From Bacteroidota bacterium (GTDB lineage: Bacteria; Bacteroidota; Bacteroidia; Bacteroidales; Paludibacteraceae), in assembly GCA_017860295.1 (NCBI GenBank), contig JAFNAS010000006.1, positions 114,293-178,292 on the forward strand: a stretch of 64,000 nucleotides of DNA. Direction: 5' to 3'. Made by a program: the position numbers and the translations under genes. How positions within the stretch are numbered: the stretch's first letter is position 1; the number at the start of each line of letters is the position of its first letter. The notes below the pieces were generated by a model that was not told the DNA's origin, ran no database searches, and saw only the letters and a list, made by a program, of their open reading frames with translations. This document shows, piece after piece, positions 56,702 through 64,000 of the stretch.

Positions 56702-57044
56702 ATGCCGATGGCATTTTAAGTCCCTTTGGGACGAAAGGTTTATAGAAAAGCATGTTTTCGAGATCGTATGAATGCCGTAGGTATGACACTTTCTACAAGG
56801 ATTGAGTACCTAACGAAAAGTCAATAACTTCCATCATATTATTTTAATGATTATCCGCATAATAATCTAGGGTGGCTTTTTACGCCATAGGCGTAACCCA
56901 ACAATAACGCCCCGATTCATCGGGGTGTAAACACAAAAAGGTCAACACGCCCCTGAACCGCGTAGCGGTTTCCCATTGGCAAGGAAAACGCTTACAGCGT
57001 TATCCAAAATGCGACATCCATCTCCGTCGGGATTTATCCCGACG
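56702..57044. repeat. Array of short palindromic hairpins
   Basis: Within 343 bases I count at least eight short inverted repeats: ATGCC-GAT-GGCAT (56702), GTCCC-TTT-GGGAC (56720), ATGCC-GTA-GGTAT (56772, one wobble), TTACGCC-ATA-GGCGTAA (56880), CCCCGAT-TC-ATCGGGG (56910), AACCGC-GTA-GCGGTT (56956), AACGC-TTACA-GCGTT (56987) and CGTCGGGA-TTTA-TCCCGACG near 57025. No reading frame is credible here. The array lies in the 730-base spacer after the yjbQ start. Confidence 0.7.
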
Positions 57045-57136
57045 TTATTATTAGGATAACACCTCCTGTGTTTAGTGGTCATTTTATGGATCATCATCTC
57101 ATTTTTTATCTGCGTAATTGCCGCTACCATCTCACC

Positions 57137-57220
57137 TGACACACACTGTCCATTTGACACTACCGCGCCAATGTGACGCAGATTCTGCCTATTTTACCTC
57201 TTTTTTGGCATGGTCTGTTT
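57137..57220 (+). promoter_or_regulatory. Possible sigma-54-like promoter region for the small gene
   Basis: TTGGCATGGTCTGTTT (57205-57220) matches the -24 half of a sigma-54 promoter (TTGGCATG) but lacks the -12 GC. A GACA-CACAC-TGTC inverted repeat lies 70 bases upstream (57139-57151). I regard this as weak. Confidence 0.22.
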
Positions 57221-57320
57221 TTTGTTTCATCAAAGGGCGGAGCACTGTCCAGCTATGAATCATAACCGAACGCGGCTCCATATTAATGTTTTATTTATTT
57301 ATAAATAGGAGGTTTTTAAT

Positions 57321-57440
57321 ATGGGAGCATCAGGAAACAAACAGCCCAAGAAAGTAAAGAGTGGTAAACACGCCAAACACGTTCCATCGTATCAACTCGA
57401 AACAGAGACAAAAACAGTTGATGACCTGAAGAAGAAATGA
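57321..57440 (+). CDS. Small basic 39-residue protein
   Basis: ATG at 57321 is preceded by TAGGAGGTTTTTAAT, a strong Shine-Dalgarno sequence, which is uncommon in this phylum. The peptide is MGASGNKQPKKVKSGKHAKH followed by VPSYQLETETKTVDDLKKK: a basic first half and an acidic second half, no cysteine, no membrane segment. A terminator follows. I do not recognise the family. It is convergent with the radical SAM gene. Whether they work together is unknown. Confidence 0.72.
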   Translation: MGASGNKQPKKVKSGKHAKHVPSYQLETETKTVDDLKKK

Positions 57441-57460
57441 TAGTTTCTCCCAAGGGGATG

Positions 57461-57500
57461 AAAAGCCGAAGTGAGGGTAAAACTTCATTCCGGCTTTTTA
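57461..57500 (+). terminator. Terminator of the 39-residue gene
   Basis: AAAAGCCG (57461-57468) and CGGCTTTTT (57491-57499) close a hairpin with an inner stem GAAGT/ACTTC, followed by T-rich sequence. It lies 20 bases after the stop. Confidence 0.75.
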
Positions 57501-57533
57501 TTTGCCCGGGGACAACCGTTTGCCTTCCTATCT

Positions 57534-59324
57534 CTATCCCTTCCGACCGAACCAACTCGTCACCGGCAGATCGAAACCGGCACCCTGCATGTAATTATAC
57601 GTTGCCAGACTCAATCCCTCACCGTAGAAATCGAGATCTATTTCGTGAGGAGTTGTAAAGGGAATTTCATTATTGGCAAAGGTACCGGCAGCCATCTCCA
57701 GATGCTTTGCACCCACACTTTCGGGATGTAGCCCCGAAGGACTATGTGCCGTCATGGCATAGCGGTGCCAGAAGGCCGATTGCAGCCAACCGTTGGCAAA
57801 CAGACCGCGCACCACCTCCAGCGAATCGAGTGTCTCTTTCTCCGTTTCGGTCGGAAAACCGTACATCAGATACGCATGCGCCATAATACCGGCTTCGGTA
57901 AAATTCTTCATACTCTCGCTTGCCGTTTCGATGGTGATACCCTTGTTAATCATTTTCAGAATGCGGGGCGAAGCCACTTCCAACCCACCCGAGATGGCAA
58001 TACAACCCGACTTCGCCATCAGATAACACAACTCGGGAGTATACGATTTTTCGAACCGTACGTTGGTCCAGTAGCTCACCGTCAGTTTGCGCCGAAGAAT
58101 CTCCTCGCTCAACTTCCGCAACAAGGCGGGAGGCGCCGCCTCATCCACAAAGTGAAAGCCCGACTGCCCGGTTTGCCGCATCACCGCCTCCATGCGGTCG
58201 ACAATGGTCTCGACCGGAGCCGGTTCGTAGCGACGGATATAATCGAGCGAACCGTCGCAAAAGGTACACTTTCCCCAGTAACAGCCGTGCGCCAGCATCA
58301 TCTTATTCCAGCGTCCGTTGCTCCACAAGGCGTGCATCGGATTGGTCAGTTCTATCAGGTTGATATACCGGTTCTGCAACAACCCGTCGTAATCGAGCAC
58401 CGCCATTTCGGCAAACGGAATATTTTCTTTGCTCTCCATATTTACCCGAACAATCTCACCGGCATCGTTGCGGTAGAGCGTCCGCACCATCTCTCCCCCC
58501 TCCACCAATCGCAACAGAGGCAGCTCGCCATCGTCGAACGTCAGGTAATCGACGTAATCAAACAGCGTGGAGTTGGTGATGCTGCGTAGTTCGGTATTGA
58601 CATAGCCACCGCCCATCACAATCGTTATCTCCGGAAACGCTTGTTTCAACCACTGTGCACAACGCAATCCGCTGTAGAGGTTTCCCGGGAAAGGGATAGA
58701 AAAGCCCACCACTGCGGGATTACACGCTCTGATCTTTTGGGCAAAAATCTCCAGCATCAATTGGTCGATAAAAGAGGGTGACTGCTGAAGCGCTTTTTGC
58801 AGAGGGGCAAACTCCGGCAACCGCAGGCAAAGCGACTCGGCATAACGAATCAGCTCGAAATGCGGATCGACGGCTTCACGGATAAAGTCGCACAAATCTT
58901 TCAGAAAGAGGGTGCAAAGATGCGTTGCCCGGTCGTGGTTGCCAAGGGTACCGAAAGCCCATTCCAGATCATCTTCCGAAGGAAAACGATGGCTTTGCGG
59001 CCAGAAACCGAGATCGCTGAAACGTTGCGCCAGCGTGTGATCACGTCCGCTAAGGAACCGCATCACCGGCTCAATGGTTTGAATATAAAATGCCGACTGT
59101 TGCAACAGGTTCCGGGAGTGCTTCGAGAGCTTTTTTGTCGGAAAATCGAGTTGAAAAATCCGTTGAAGTTGCTCCTGCGTAAAGAGTTTCTCAATCAGTT
59201 CGATACTCAGATCCATCTGCTCCGCATCGATACTGCGCGAACGCAAAAAGCCCTGCAACTGACAGGTAGCGGGATAAGGGGTATTGAGTTGAGTAAGTGG
59301 AGGAGTAACGAGCAGAATCTTCAT
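57534..59324 (-). CDS. B12-binding-domain radical SAM protein
   Basis: The 596-residue reading starts at the ATG at 59324 (MKILLVTPPLTQLNTPYPAT). A Rossmann-type B12-binding domain is split: its first strand is at the N-terminus and the rest (PAVVGFSIPFPGNLYSGLRC, IVMGGGYVNTEL) begins about 200 residues later, after a helical insert. The radical SAM iron-sulfur motif is CYWGKCTFC near residue 346, with CX4CX2C spacing instead of the usual CX3CX2C. EVASPRILKMINKG and MYGFPTETEKETLDSLE are typical of the TIM-barrel part. Members are often methylases or act on ring systems or peptides. No substrate gene adjoins it. A promoter (TAAGTTTG, 59393-59400, with TTTG at 59422-59425) lies upstream. Confidence 0.87.
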   Translation of the reverse strand: MKILLVTPPLTQLNTPYPATCQLQGFLRSRSIDAEQMDLSIELIEKLFTQEQLQRIFQLDFPTKKLSKHSRNLLQQSAFYIQTIEPVMRFLSGRDHTLAQRFSDLGFWPQSHRFPSEDDLEWAFGTLGNHDRATHLCTLFLKDLCDFIREAVDPHFELIRYAESLCLRLPEFAPLQKALQQSPSFIDQLMLEIFAQKIRACNPAVVGFSIPFPGNLYSGLRCAQWLKQAFPEITIVMGGGYVNTELRSITNSTLFDYVDYLTFDDGELPLLRLVEGGEMVRTLYRNDAGEIVRVNMESKENIPFAEMAVLDYDGLLQNRYINLIELTNPMHALWSNGRWNKMMLAHGCYWGKCTFCDGSLDYIRRYEPAPVETIVDRMEAVMRQTGQSGFHFVDEAAPPALLRKLSEEILRRKLTVSYWTNVRFEKSYTPELCYLMAKSGCIAISGGLEVASPRILKMINKGITIETASESMKNFTEAGIMAHAYLMYGFPTETEKETLDSLEVVRGLFANGWLQSAFWHRYAMTAHSPSGLHPESVGAKHLEMAAGTFANNEIPFTTPHEIDLDFYGEGLSLATYNYMQGAGFDLPVTSWFGRKG

Positions 59325-59392
59325 GCGGCAGCTATTTGGGTTGAGGAACGCAAGCATTGAGCGTATTTTGCTTCTCGTCCCGATGTTCGGCA

Positions 59393-59425
59393 CAAACTTA
59401 CGGAAATATTTCGGCTTCGCCCAAA
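59393..59425 (-). promoter_or_regulatory. Promoter of the radical SAM gene
   Basis: The minus strand has TAAGTTTG (59393-59400) and TTTG (59422-59425) separated by 21 bases, a good match to the Bacteroidetes consensus. The start would be near 59387. Confidence 0.5.
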
Positions 59426-59628
59426 AGCGTGGTTTCGTCCGGCAATGCCTATTGATATGTATCTTCTACAGAGATCTATCCGATTCGGTGCCCAATAGCA
59501 TCCTTTTTTTAATTTGCTCGTTCAATAGAGTCTCTGCAAACGGGAATTAAGTTCAACCGCCCTTTTATGCTGGATCTTTCAGACCGCATGAAAGTCTATG
59601 TATTAGGCAACGTTATTTTTTCCGGTAA

Positions 59629-60186
59629 TTATAAAAGAATCTTCTTTAAAACCTTTACAAATTTGGCATCAGTCTCCGCATCAATCAATGCATGAATTTT
59701 AAGTAATACATTGTTATCATTATCCGATTGATATATCTTATTCATACTGAATATCACATCCTGCTTTATCAGATTTCCATGCTTATTGATATGTGCATTC
59801 TCATAATATGTCTTTTGTAACTCTGCCATTATCTGCACCTTATGATTACTATTACCAATCGCAATCTTCCATATATTCTGTATGCACTGTCTCGACGTTA
59901 TAAATTTCTCATCGTCAAATAATTGAATCATTTTTTTTAATATTTCATGCATGCGATTGTCAGCGTCGCTCTTGCTCAAATTAGCCAATAACATGAAACC
60001 AATGCTACGTTGATATGAGTTATCACTTTCAAGTTTATCCACTAAATCATACCATTTATCATAAACCCAATCAACTTTATTCTCCGTTAGTGTCAGGAGT
60101 GTTTGAAGGGCTGAATAACGAATCTTGTCGTCCTTACTTGAAACATCAACAAAAATGTTATCAATTAGTTGCAAATCAGTTTCCAT
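59629..60186 (-). CDS. HEAT-repeat-like hypothetical protein
   Basis: This 185-residue, all-helical protein is built of about four paired-helix units, for example DDKIRYSALQTLLTLTENK, DNSYQRSIGFMLLANLSKSD and EKFITSRQCIQNIWKIAIGN, as in HEAT or armadillo proteins. It has no catalytic motif and no signal peptide. It is first, from the left, of a group of leftward, AT-rich genes of mixed function. Its role is unknown. Confidence 0.72.
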   Translation of the reverse strand: METDLQLIDNIFVDVSSKDDKIRYSALQTLLTLTENKVDWVYDKWYDLVDKLESDNSYQRSIGFMLLANLSKSDADNRMHEILKKMIQLFDDEKFITSRQCIQNIWKIAIGNSNHKVQIMAELQKTYYENAHINKHGNLIKQDVIFSMNKIYQSDNDNNVLLKIHALIDAETDAKFVKVLKKILL

Positions 60187-60381
60187 TTCTTCTATTCAGT
60201 ATTCAATTAAACATCAATCGTGCACTCTTATAATGTTGCGTAACGTTGGCAATATGGACTAAAAGAAATTGCGGATGATATCGTCGCTATCAAGATACAA
60301 TAAAATTGATACTGGTTATGAGCTTCGCGTACCATCAAAACTCTCTTTTCGACTATATTACATATTGGATGCTGTTTTTTG

Positions 60382-60720
60382 TTATTCAAAAACGTTTAAG
60401 TCTTTTAATGTCTTAAATGCAAATCTAGCTGATGGGTAGGTTATTGAACCACCCCCAATTACTCCAATTTTTATCGCTTCAATTATCTCCTGTTTACTTG
60501 CATTCTCAGCAATACAACCTTGAATATGATACATAATACATTCTTCACATCGTGTCAAAACAGAGATTGATAATCCAGTCAGTTCCTTATACTTTTTGGG
60601 AATTGCTCCATCTGAATAAACAATATCGTCCAATCCGCCAAAGTGCTTAAAAAAATCATCATTTTCAGACATCAACTCATTTAGTGATTGCCTTGTCTGA
60701 TTAAAAGTTTGAATATCCAT
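60382..60720 (-). CDS. Carboxymuconolactone decarboxylase/AhpD-family protein
   Basis: This 112-residue single-domain protein has the redox motif CEECIMYH with a CxxC pair and the following histidine, typical of AhpD-like peroxidase partners. SKQEIIEAIKIGVIGGGSI is the usual next helix. It overlaps the C_GCAxxG_C_C gene by 20 bases, so the two redox proteins are probably co-translated. The substrate is unknown. Confidence 0.88.
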   Translation of the reverse strand: MDIQTFNQTRQSLNELMSENDDFFKHFGGLDDIVYSDGAIPKKYKELTGLSISVLTRCEECIMYHIQGCIAENASKQEIIEAIKIGVIGGGSITYPSARFAFKTLKDLNVFE

Positions 60721-61147
60721 TATCCTTATTTATAAATTGGTTAACAAATCTAATAGATAATAATAGCGAATCAACAGTCAACTTTTCGCATAAATGTGGT
60801 GGATTGTCCTTTGAAAATCCTTGCGGACGGAGTTCCTTACACAAAAGACTTTTTTTTCGCATTTCAAATTCCTTAGCATAGTCATAACAATGTTTTTGTA
60901 TTTGGTCAATGCTCAATTCCCTTTGTTTTCCGATAATTCCAATAAATATCAACGTTCCTTCAACTATCCCGCATTGTGCCCTGTAATTCCCAGCTCCATT
61001 TAATCCTAACGCACCGGAATAAACCTGTGCCGATAGTTCCACATTAAAAATCTCGGAAAGAACTTTTAATGTCGTAACAGCACAATTATGATTCTCTGTC
61101 CAATATAACTGATGAACTTTTTCTTTAATATAATTTTCAATTTTCAT
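60701..61147 (-). CDS. C_GCAxxG_C_C family redox-type protein
   Basis: This 148-residue protein fits the family named for its conserved cysteine-glycine pattern. NHNCAVTTLKVLSEIFN carries the first cysteine, GALGLNGAGNYRAQCGIVEG the central glycine-rich and cysteine motif, and later cysteines lie in KHCYDY, SLLCKEL and PPHLCEKL. Family members are thought to be redox-active, but no reaction is established. In the central motif GALGLNGAG replaces the classic GCAxxG, so the first cysteine of that pair is missing. The gene overlaps the AhpD-like gene. Confidence 0.8.
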   Translation of the reverse strand: MKIENYIKEKVHQLYWTENHNCAVTTLKVLSEIFNVELSAQVYSGALGLNGAGNYRAQCGIVEGTLIFIGIIGKQRELSIDQIQKHCYDYAKEFEMRKKSLLCKELRPQGFSKDNPPHLCEKLTVDSLLLSIRFVNQFINKDNGYSNF

Positions 61148-61314
61148 CTTTCAAGGTGCTTTTTTCAAACTTGTACACAACGGTTTATTGTATATGTCGT
61201 ACGAGATCACGAAACGATTTCCATCATTCTTTATGTACCACAAACGCTCGAAGACCTCTGAAACCCGCATATAAAATGCCATGTATTATGCCTCGTTTAT
61301 TTTTGTTTTTCTAA

Positions 61315-61878
61315 TCATAAATTTTTCATCCTATCAAAGGAAACTCGCATCCCAATAACTTTACTATCCTTGTTTCTAATAAAATCTATCGTTTGAAATG
61401 GTCCTTTACCTTTAAAATAATCTTGTTTCACAGTAGCTTCAGTTTTCAAAGTCCCATGTCTTGGATGAAATCCAACTAAAGTATCATTCTCAATTGTAAA
61501 ATTATAATAAGCCTCTAAGTCGGGACTATGATACTTTCCGACAAACTCTGAAGGTTCATAGAGATCTTTCACTTTACTTGACTCTACCAACATTGATTTA
61601 ACCTTGCTTTTCTCAAAATCAAACTTCACTTTCCATACAGCTTTTGCATAATAATAAATTCATTATTACCAATGCATTGTAATGGACTTTCATTTCCGGC
61701 TCTCCTATAATTAATACCATAACGTATCATTTCTTATATATATTTTACAAGCAGCATCACCATCCCAATAATCTCCTTCATATTTGCTCAAATTATCATT
61801 GCAAACCGGTTTATATCCCTCGTATGCTTTTTTATTCTGGTCTGATTTTGCAGCTAAATCAGGTTTTTTTCTTATCAT
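61315..61878 (-). pseudogene. C-terminal remnant of a beta-lactamase-like serine hydrolase, frameshifted
   Basis: Three consecutive frames together read like the C-terminal domain seen after serine hydrolases of the beta-lactamase family. Frame A (61711-61878) gives LSKYEGDYWDGDAACKIYIR then NDTLWY and a stop. Frame B (about 61660-61710) gives YRRAGNESPLQCIGNNEF. Frame C runs to the stop at 61315 (WKVKFDFEKSKVKSM, FVGKYHSPDLEAYYNF, IGMRVSFDRMKNL). The catalytic part is absent, since the next gene ends only 84 bases upstream. Two frame changes are needed, so the remnant is dead. Confidence 0.7.
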
Positions 61879-61961
61879 TTCTATTTTTAGAATTAATAAT
61901 CATGGTATTCTGTTGTTTTTAAAGTGCGCCCAACATTGAAGGTATGGTGTACGTTCCTGCT

Positions 61962-62723
61962 TTATCTTTTTGTCATTTTATAAATCATAAAGTTACTTGT
62001 TTCTTCATCAAAACATCCATACGAATAATCTCCATACATTTCAACAATCTCCAATCCAGCCGGTTTAATCATACTCCTTAATTCCGAATCAGCTATTGGT
62101 TTAAAATTGATCTCCAACCATCTTTTCTCAATCAGGATATTCATCGCATCGTATATTTCATAGAATTGAAATCCGGAAACTATTTTATCCGATTCGTTAT
62201 ATCGATTCATATATGAAATAATCAACTGTCTATCTTCATCCATCTGATATTTTCCCATTACTCTTGTCATGCCATCTGCTAATCTTAATCGAGTTTTAGG
62301 ATTTTGAAGCGTTAAAATAAACATACCGTCCTTATCCAGATGTGATGAAATTGATTGCAATGCTTGAATCTGTAAATCAGTCGATATTATCTCGGTAATT
62401 GAATGAAATGGCAATATTATAAAACCAAATTTTTTATCCAAATTCAGATTGGCAACATCCATTTGAACTAAATTGACTGAGTAATTTTTATTTTCAATTT
62501 TCCGTTCAAATGAATCTAGCATCCCCTCTGAATAATCTACACATATCATTCGTCTCCCAGCATCAAGCAGCGGAATTGAAACACGCCCAGTTCCACACAT
62601 TAATTCCAGAATTTCACCGTTGAATCCATCGGTCTCTTTAATAAAAAAAGGGACATCAAAATCTACATTGACATAGAAATCGTATATATCTGAAACTTTA
62701 TCAAATTGTATAGGTTCTTTCAT
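61962..62723 (-). CDS. Class I SAM-dependent methyltransferase
   Basis: This 253-residue protein from the ATG at 62723 (MKEPIQFDKVSDIYDFYV) has the SAM-binding motif ILELMCGTGRVSIPLLDAG, the acidic end of strand 2 in ICVDYSEGMLDSF, motif III VQMDVANLNL and IILPFHSITEI. The substrate is unknown; the closest look is to small-molecule methylases of the ubiquinone/menaquinone-like group. Codon use and AT content fit its accessory neighbours. Confidence 0.87.
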   Translation of the reverse strand: MKEPIQFDKVSDIYDFYVNVDFDVPFFIKETDGFNGEILELMCGTGRVSIPLLDAGRRMICVDYSEGMLDSFERKIENKNYSVNLVQMDVANLNLDKKFGFIILPFHSITEIISTDLQIQALQSISSHLDKDGMFILTLQNPKTRLRLADGMTRVMGKYQMDEDRQLIISYMNRYNESDKIVSGFQFYEIYDAMNILIEKRWLEINFKPIADSELRSMIKPAGLEIVEMYGDYSYGCFDEETSNFMIYKMTKR

Positions 62724-62759
62724 CTTTTTGCAGTGTTTCTTAGCATGACACACATCAAT

Positions 62760-63015
62760 ATATATCCTTGCCCTGCGCTACCAAACGATTAGCGCAGCGG
62801 GGGCATAGTTGTTGTCCCATCTCTCGGTCCCGTCGGAATCGAAGATCAGCGATAACCAAATCCAACGGGGACAGGCCAGTAATAGCACGGGTCAGGAGGG
62901 GGAAGCTCGGAACAAGTCATTATCAAGTCACAAAGAACTTGACGCGAGCCACAACCCTTGAATAACCTAATCAATCCCCATTTTTTTATATTGCCGTGTT
63001 GTGTATTGTTTTTGT
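62760..63015. other. GC-richer segment of unknown origin with a hairpin
   Basis: The segment is much richer in G and C than the genes around it. CTGCGCTA (62773-62780) and TAGCGCAG (62790-62797) form a perfect 8-bp stem. A short plus-strand frame (62768-62965) ends in TRATTLE. I find no domain and treat it as a fragment of a mobile or repeated element and not as a gene. Confidence 0.45.
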
Positions 63016-63025
63016 ATTTATTCTG

Positions 63026-63373
63026 TCAATAATCGTTGTCATGATTTATGAAAATCGCTTTCATGTAGTCTGAATTATTTAGGAAGTCAAGTATAGCTTT
63101 GATTTCATTTTCATTGCATCCATAAATAATTTTTATCTCAGAATCATTTTTAATTCTGTCAGCAATGCAAATTATTCCATTTATTTTTTTCTCCTTTTCT
63201 TCACCAACAAATATATCAATACCTCCTCCATCCATGGATTTAGTATTTACAATAAATCCATAATCAACTGGATAAGTCATATTCACATATTTAGGGTGAA
63301 TGGTCCCTTTTTTTCTATCGATTATTCGATTATTTGATTTAATAAATTCAGCAAGAATATCCCAATAAGTCAT
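63026..63373 (-). CDS. Small inorganic pyrophosphatase-like protein
   Basis: This 115-residue protein resembles the family I pyrophosphatase fold in truncated form: IDRKKGTIHPKYVNMTYPVD then YGFIVNTKSMDGGGIDIFVG, with the conserved DxxxxD-like acidic residues in DGGGIDIF, and NDSEIKIIYGCNENE. Short proteins with this look are found singly in many bacteria. True hydrolase activity is not shown. It is leftward, isolated and AT-rich. Confidence 0.75.
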   Translation of the reverse strand: MTYWDILAEFIKSNNRIIDRKKGTIHPKYVNMTYPVDYGFIVNTKSMDGGGIDIFVGEEKEKKINGIICIADRIKNDSEIKIIYGCNENEIKAILDFLNNSDYMKAIFINHDNDY

Positions 63374-63412
63374 ATATATTCTAATTATCTTTTTATAATT
63401 ATGCCCTTGTTC

Positions 63413-63591
63413 GGCGTATCCTCCGGCTAAGTCGTCGTTAAAAAGAAAATTCCGGTTTTCGGAATACTTTTAAAGTATGCTCATATTTCTTTCGTACAAA
63501 AAGGATAACTTGCAGCTATTGCCCTTCGGTTCTTTTGCAAGGCAAAGAGCCTTGCTATTCTATCCGACGTAGGCAGAGCCATACGCCGAAC
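63413..63591. repeat. Long-range inverted repeat with internal hairpin
   Basis: TTCGGCGTAT (63413-63422) is matched by ATACGCCGAA (63582-63591). Inside, GCAAGGC (63537-63543) pairs with GCCTTGC (63549-63555). No gene lies in 63374-63671. Confidence 0.5.
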
Positions 63592-63609
63592 CCAAATCTG
63601 CTTTACACG

Positions 63610-63700
63610 TTACGACAAACGGGAAGGAGCCGATTCCTGTAACCCCGTCCTTCAGGGCGGGGAAGAAACGGTCAATGACCGATTGGCTTCAGCCCTGAAA
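63610..63700 (-). mobile_element. Possible right end of an IS200/IS605-type element
   Basis: On the minus strand the segment has AATCGGTCATTGACCG and then CCCCGCCCTGAAGGACGGGG, the latter a GC-rich hairpin of the type found at the 3' end of TnpB-coding elements. No transposase is seen here; any would lie to the right of the window, in the leftward orientation. The evidence is one motif plus position. Confidence 0.35.
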
Positions 63701-64000
63701 ACAAATTCGCATACTTGTAAAACATTTTTATAAGCTTTTGAACGCGAAAGACGCAAAGAACACAAATAGCCCCGCCGATACCTCTCTCTACGCCGCTGGC
63801 GCGGGTCTCCTGACCCGTGCCCTTAGCAAAAGTTTCAAAACAAACTTCTTTGCCCGATTTCTTCAAATCTATATTTCAGCAATAACAAGTCCGCTTGTGG
63901 TATATTCTTTACGACCATTAATAGCACGGATATTTACCCCAAACCCACTGACGATCTATGATGTCAGTACTGTTAGCCTGCAGGGGCTTTCGTCTGCTCT
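63701..64000. other. Right-edge segment with dispersed-repeat fragments
   Basis: There is no supported gene. CGGGTC-TCCT-GACCCG (63802-63817) is a hairpin. AACGCGAAAGACGCAAAGAA near 63740 resembles the CACGAAGGCACAAAGACACA stretch at 19880-19905. A short minus-strand frame ending at 63869 (INGRKEYTTSGLVIAEI) is open for only 25 codons. Confidence 0.4.

Noticed and set aside
57744..58589. Plus-strand frame of 281 codons opposite the radical SAM gene
   Set aside because: Antisense shadow; the minus-strand gene has clear conserved motifs.
62768..62965. 65-codon plus-strand frame in the GC-richer block
   Set aside because: Arginine-rich, no family, opposite orientation to its neighbours; more likely non-coding element sequence.
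63672..63866. 64-codon minus-strand frame near the right edge
   Set aside because: It crosses the GGGTC/GACCC hairpin and dispersed-repeat sequence and has no domain; treated as repeat-derived.

Overview
The window looks like a chromosomal segment from a member of the phylum Bacteroidota, order Bacteroidales. The evidence is a hybrid two-component regulator next to a SusC-type receptor, a Nudix-type arabinose regulator, a SprA-type type IX secretion translocon, promoters of the TAnnTTTG type, and few Shine-Dalgarno sequences. The methylmalonyl-CoA mutase pair and the type IX genes would fit a propionate-forming, Paludibacter- or Dysgonomonas-like organism, but genus is inference only. I see no rRNA, tRNA or CRISPR array.

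Layout. 0-5.4 kb is the edge of a polysaccharide-utilisation locus: a partial SusC and its hybrid two-component sensor. 5.9-12.7 kb is an arabinose operon read leftward: symporter, AraR, AraD, AraA, AraB. 13-17.5 kb holds a VIT/CCC1-ferritin-like protein, a three-gene sigma-factor operon, a decayed fragment of the VIT gene start and a small lipoprotein. 17.7-26.7 kb is core metabolism: MutB/MutA, GAPDH, ArgD, RpiB, ThiL and PpnP. 26.8-31.2 kb is a hexuronate block (UxaA, UxaB, LacI-type regulator), preceded by an unusual 21-bp minisatellite. 31.4-36 kb holds small housekeeping genes, with KdsA, GtrA-like, KsgA and RuvA. 36-52.2 kb is a type IX secretion block: SprA, a 2534-residue Ig/PKD/SprB-repeat protein with a type B sorting domain, and its overlapping PorP/SprF-like partner. 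52.4-59.4 kb has RecF, a free-standing cobalamin riboswitch unit, TcdA, a DUF4197 protein, YjbQ, a hairpin-rich spacer, a 39-residue small protein and a B12-binding radical SAM protein. 59.6-64 kb is an accessory stretch: HEAT-like, AhpD-like, C_GCAxxG_C_C, methyltransferase and pyrophosphatase-like genes, all leftward, mixed with a frameshifted pseudogene and fragments resembling mobile-element ends.

How it works together. Arabinose and hexuronates enter the pentose-phosphate and Entner-Doudoroff routes. RpiB and GAPDH serve central carbon flow. MutAB links succinyl-CoA to methylmalonyl-CoA and needs B12. The type IX block would export and anchor the giant adhesin. The most noteworthy item is a cobalamin riboswitch with its own promoter and terminator but no recognisable gene between them. 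It also carries a short repeat element in a peripheral arm.
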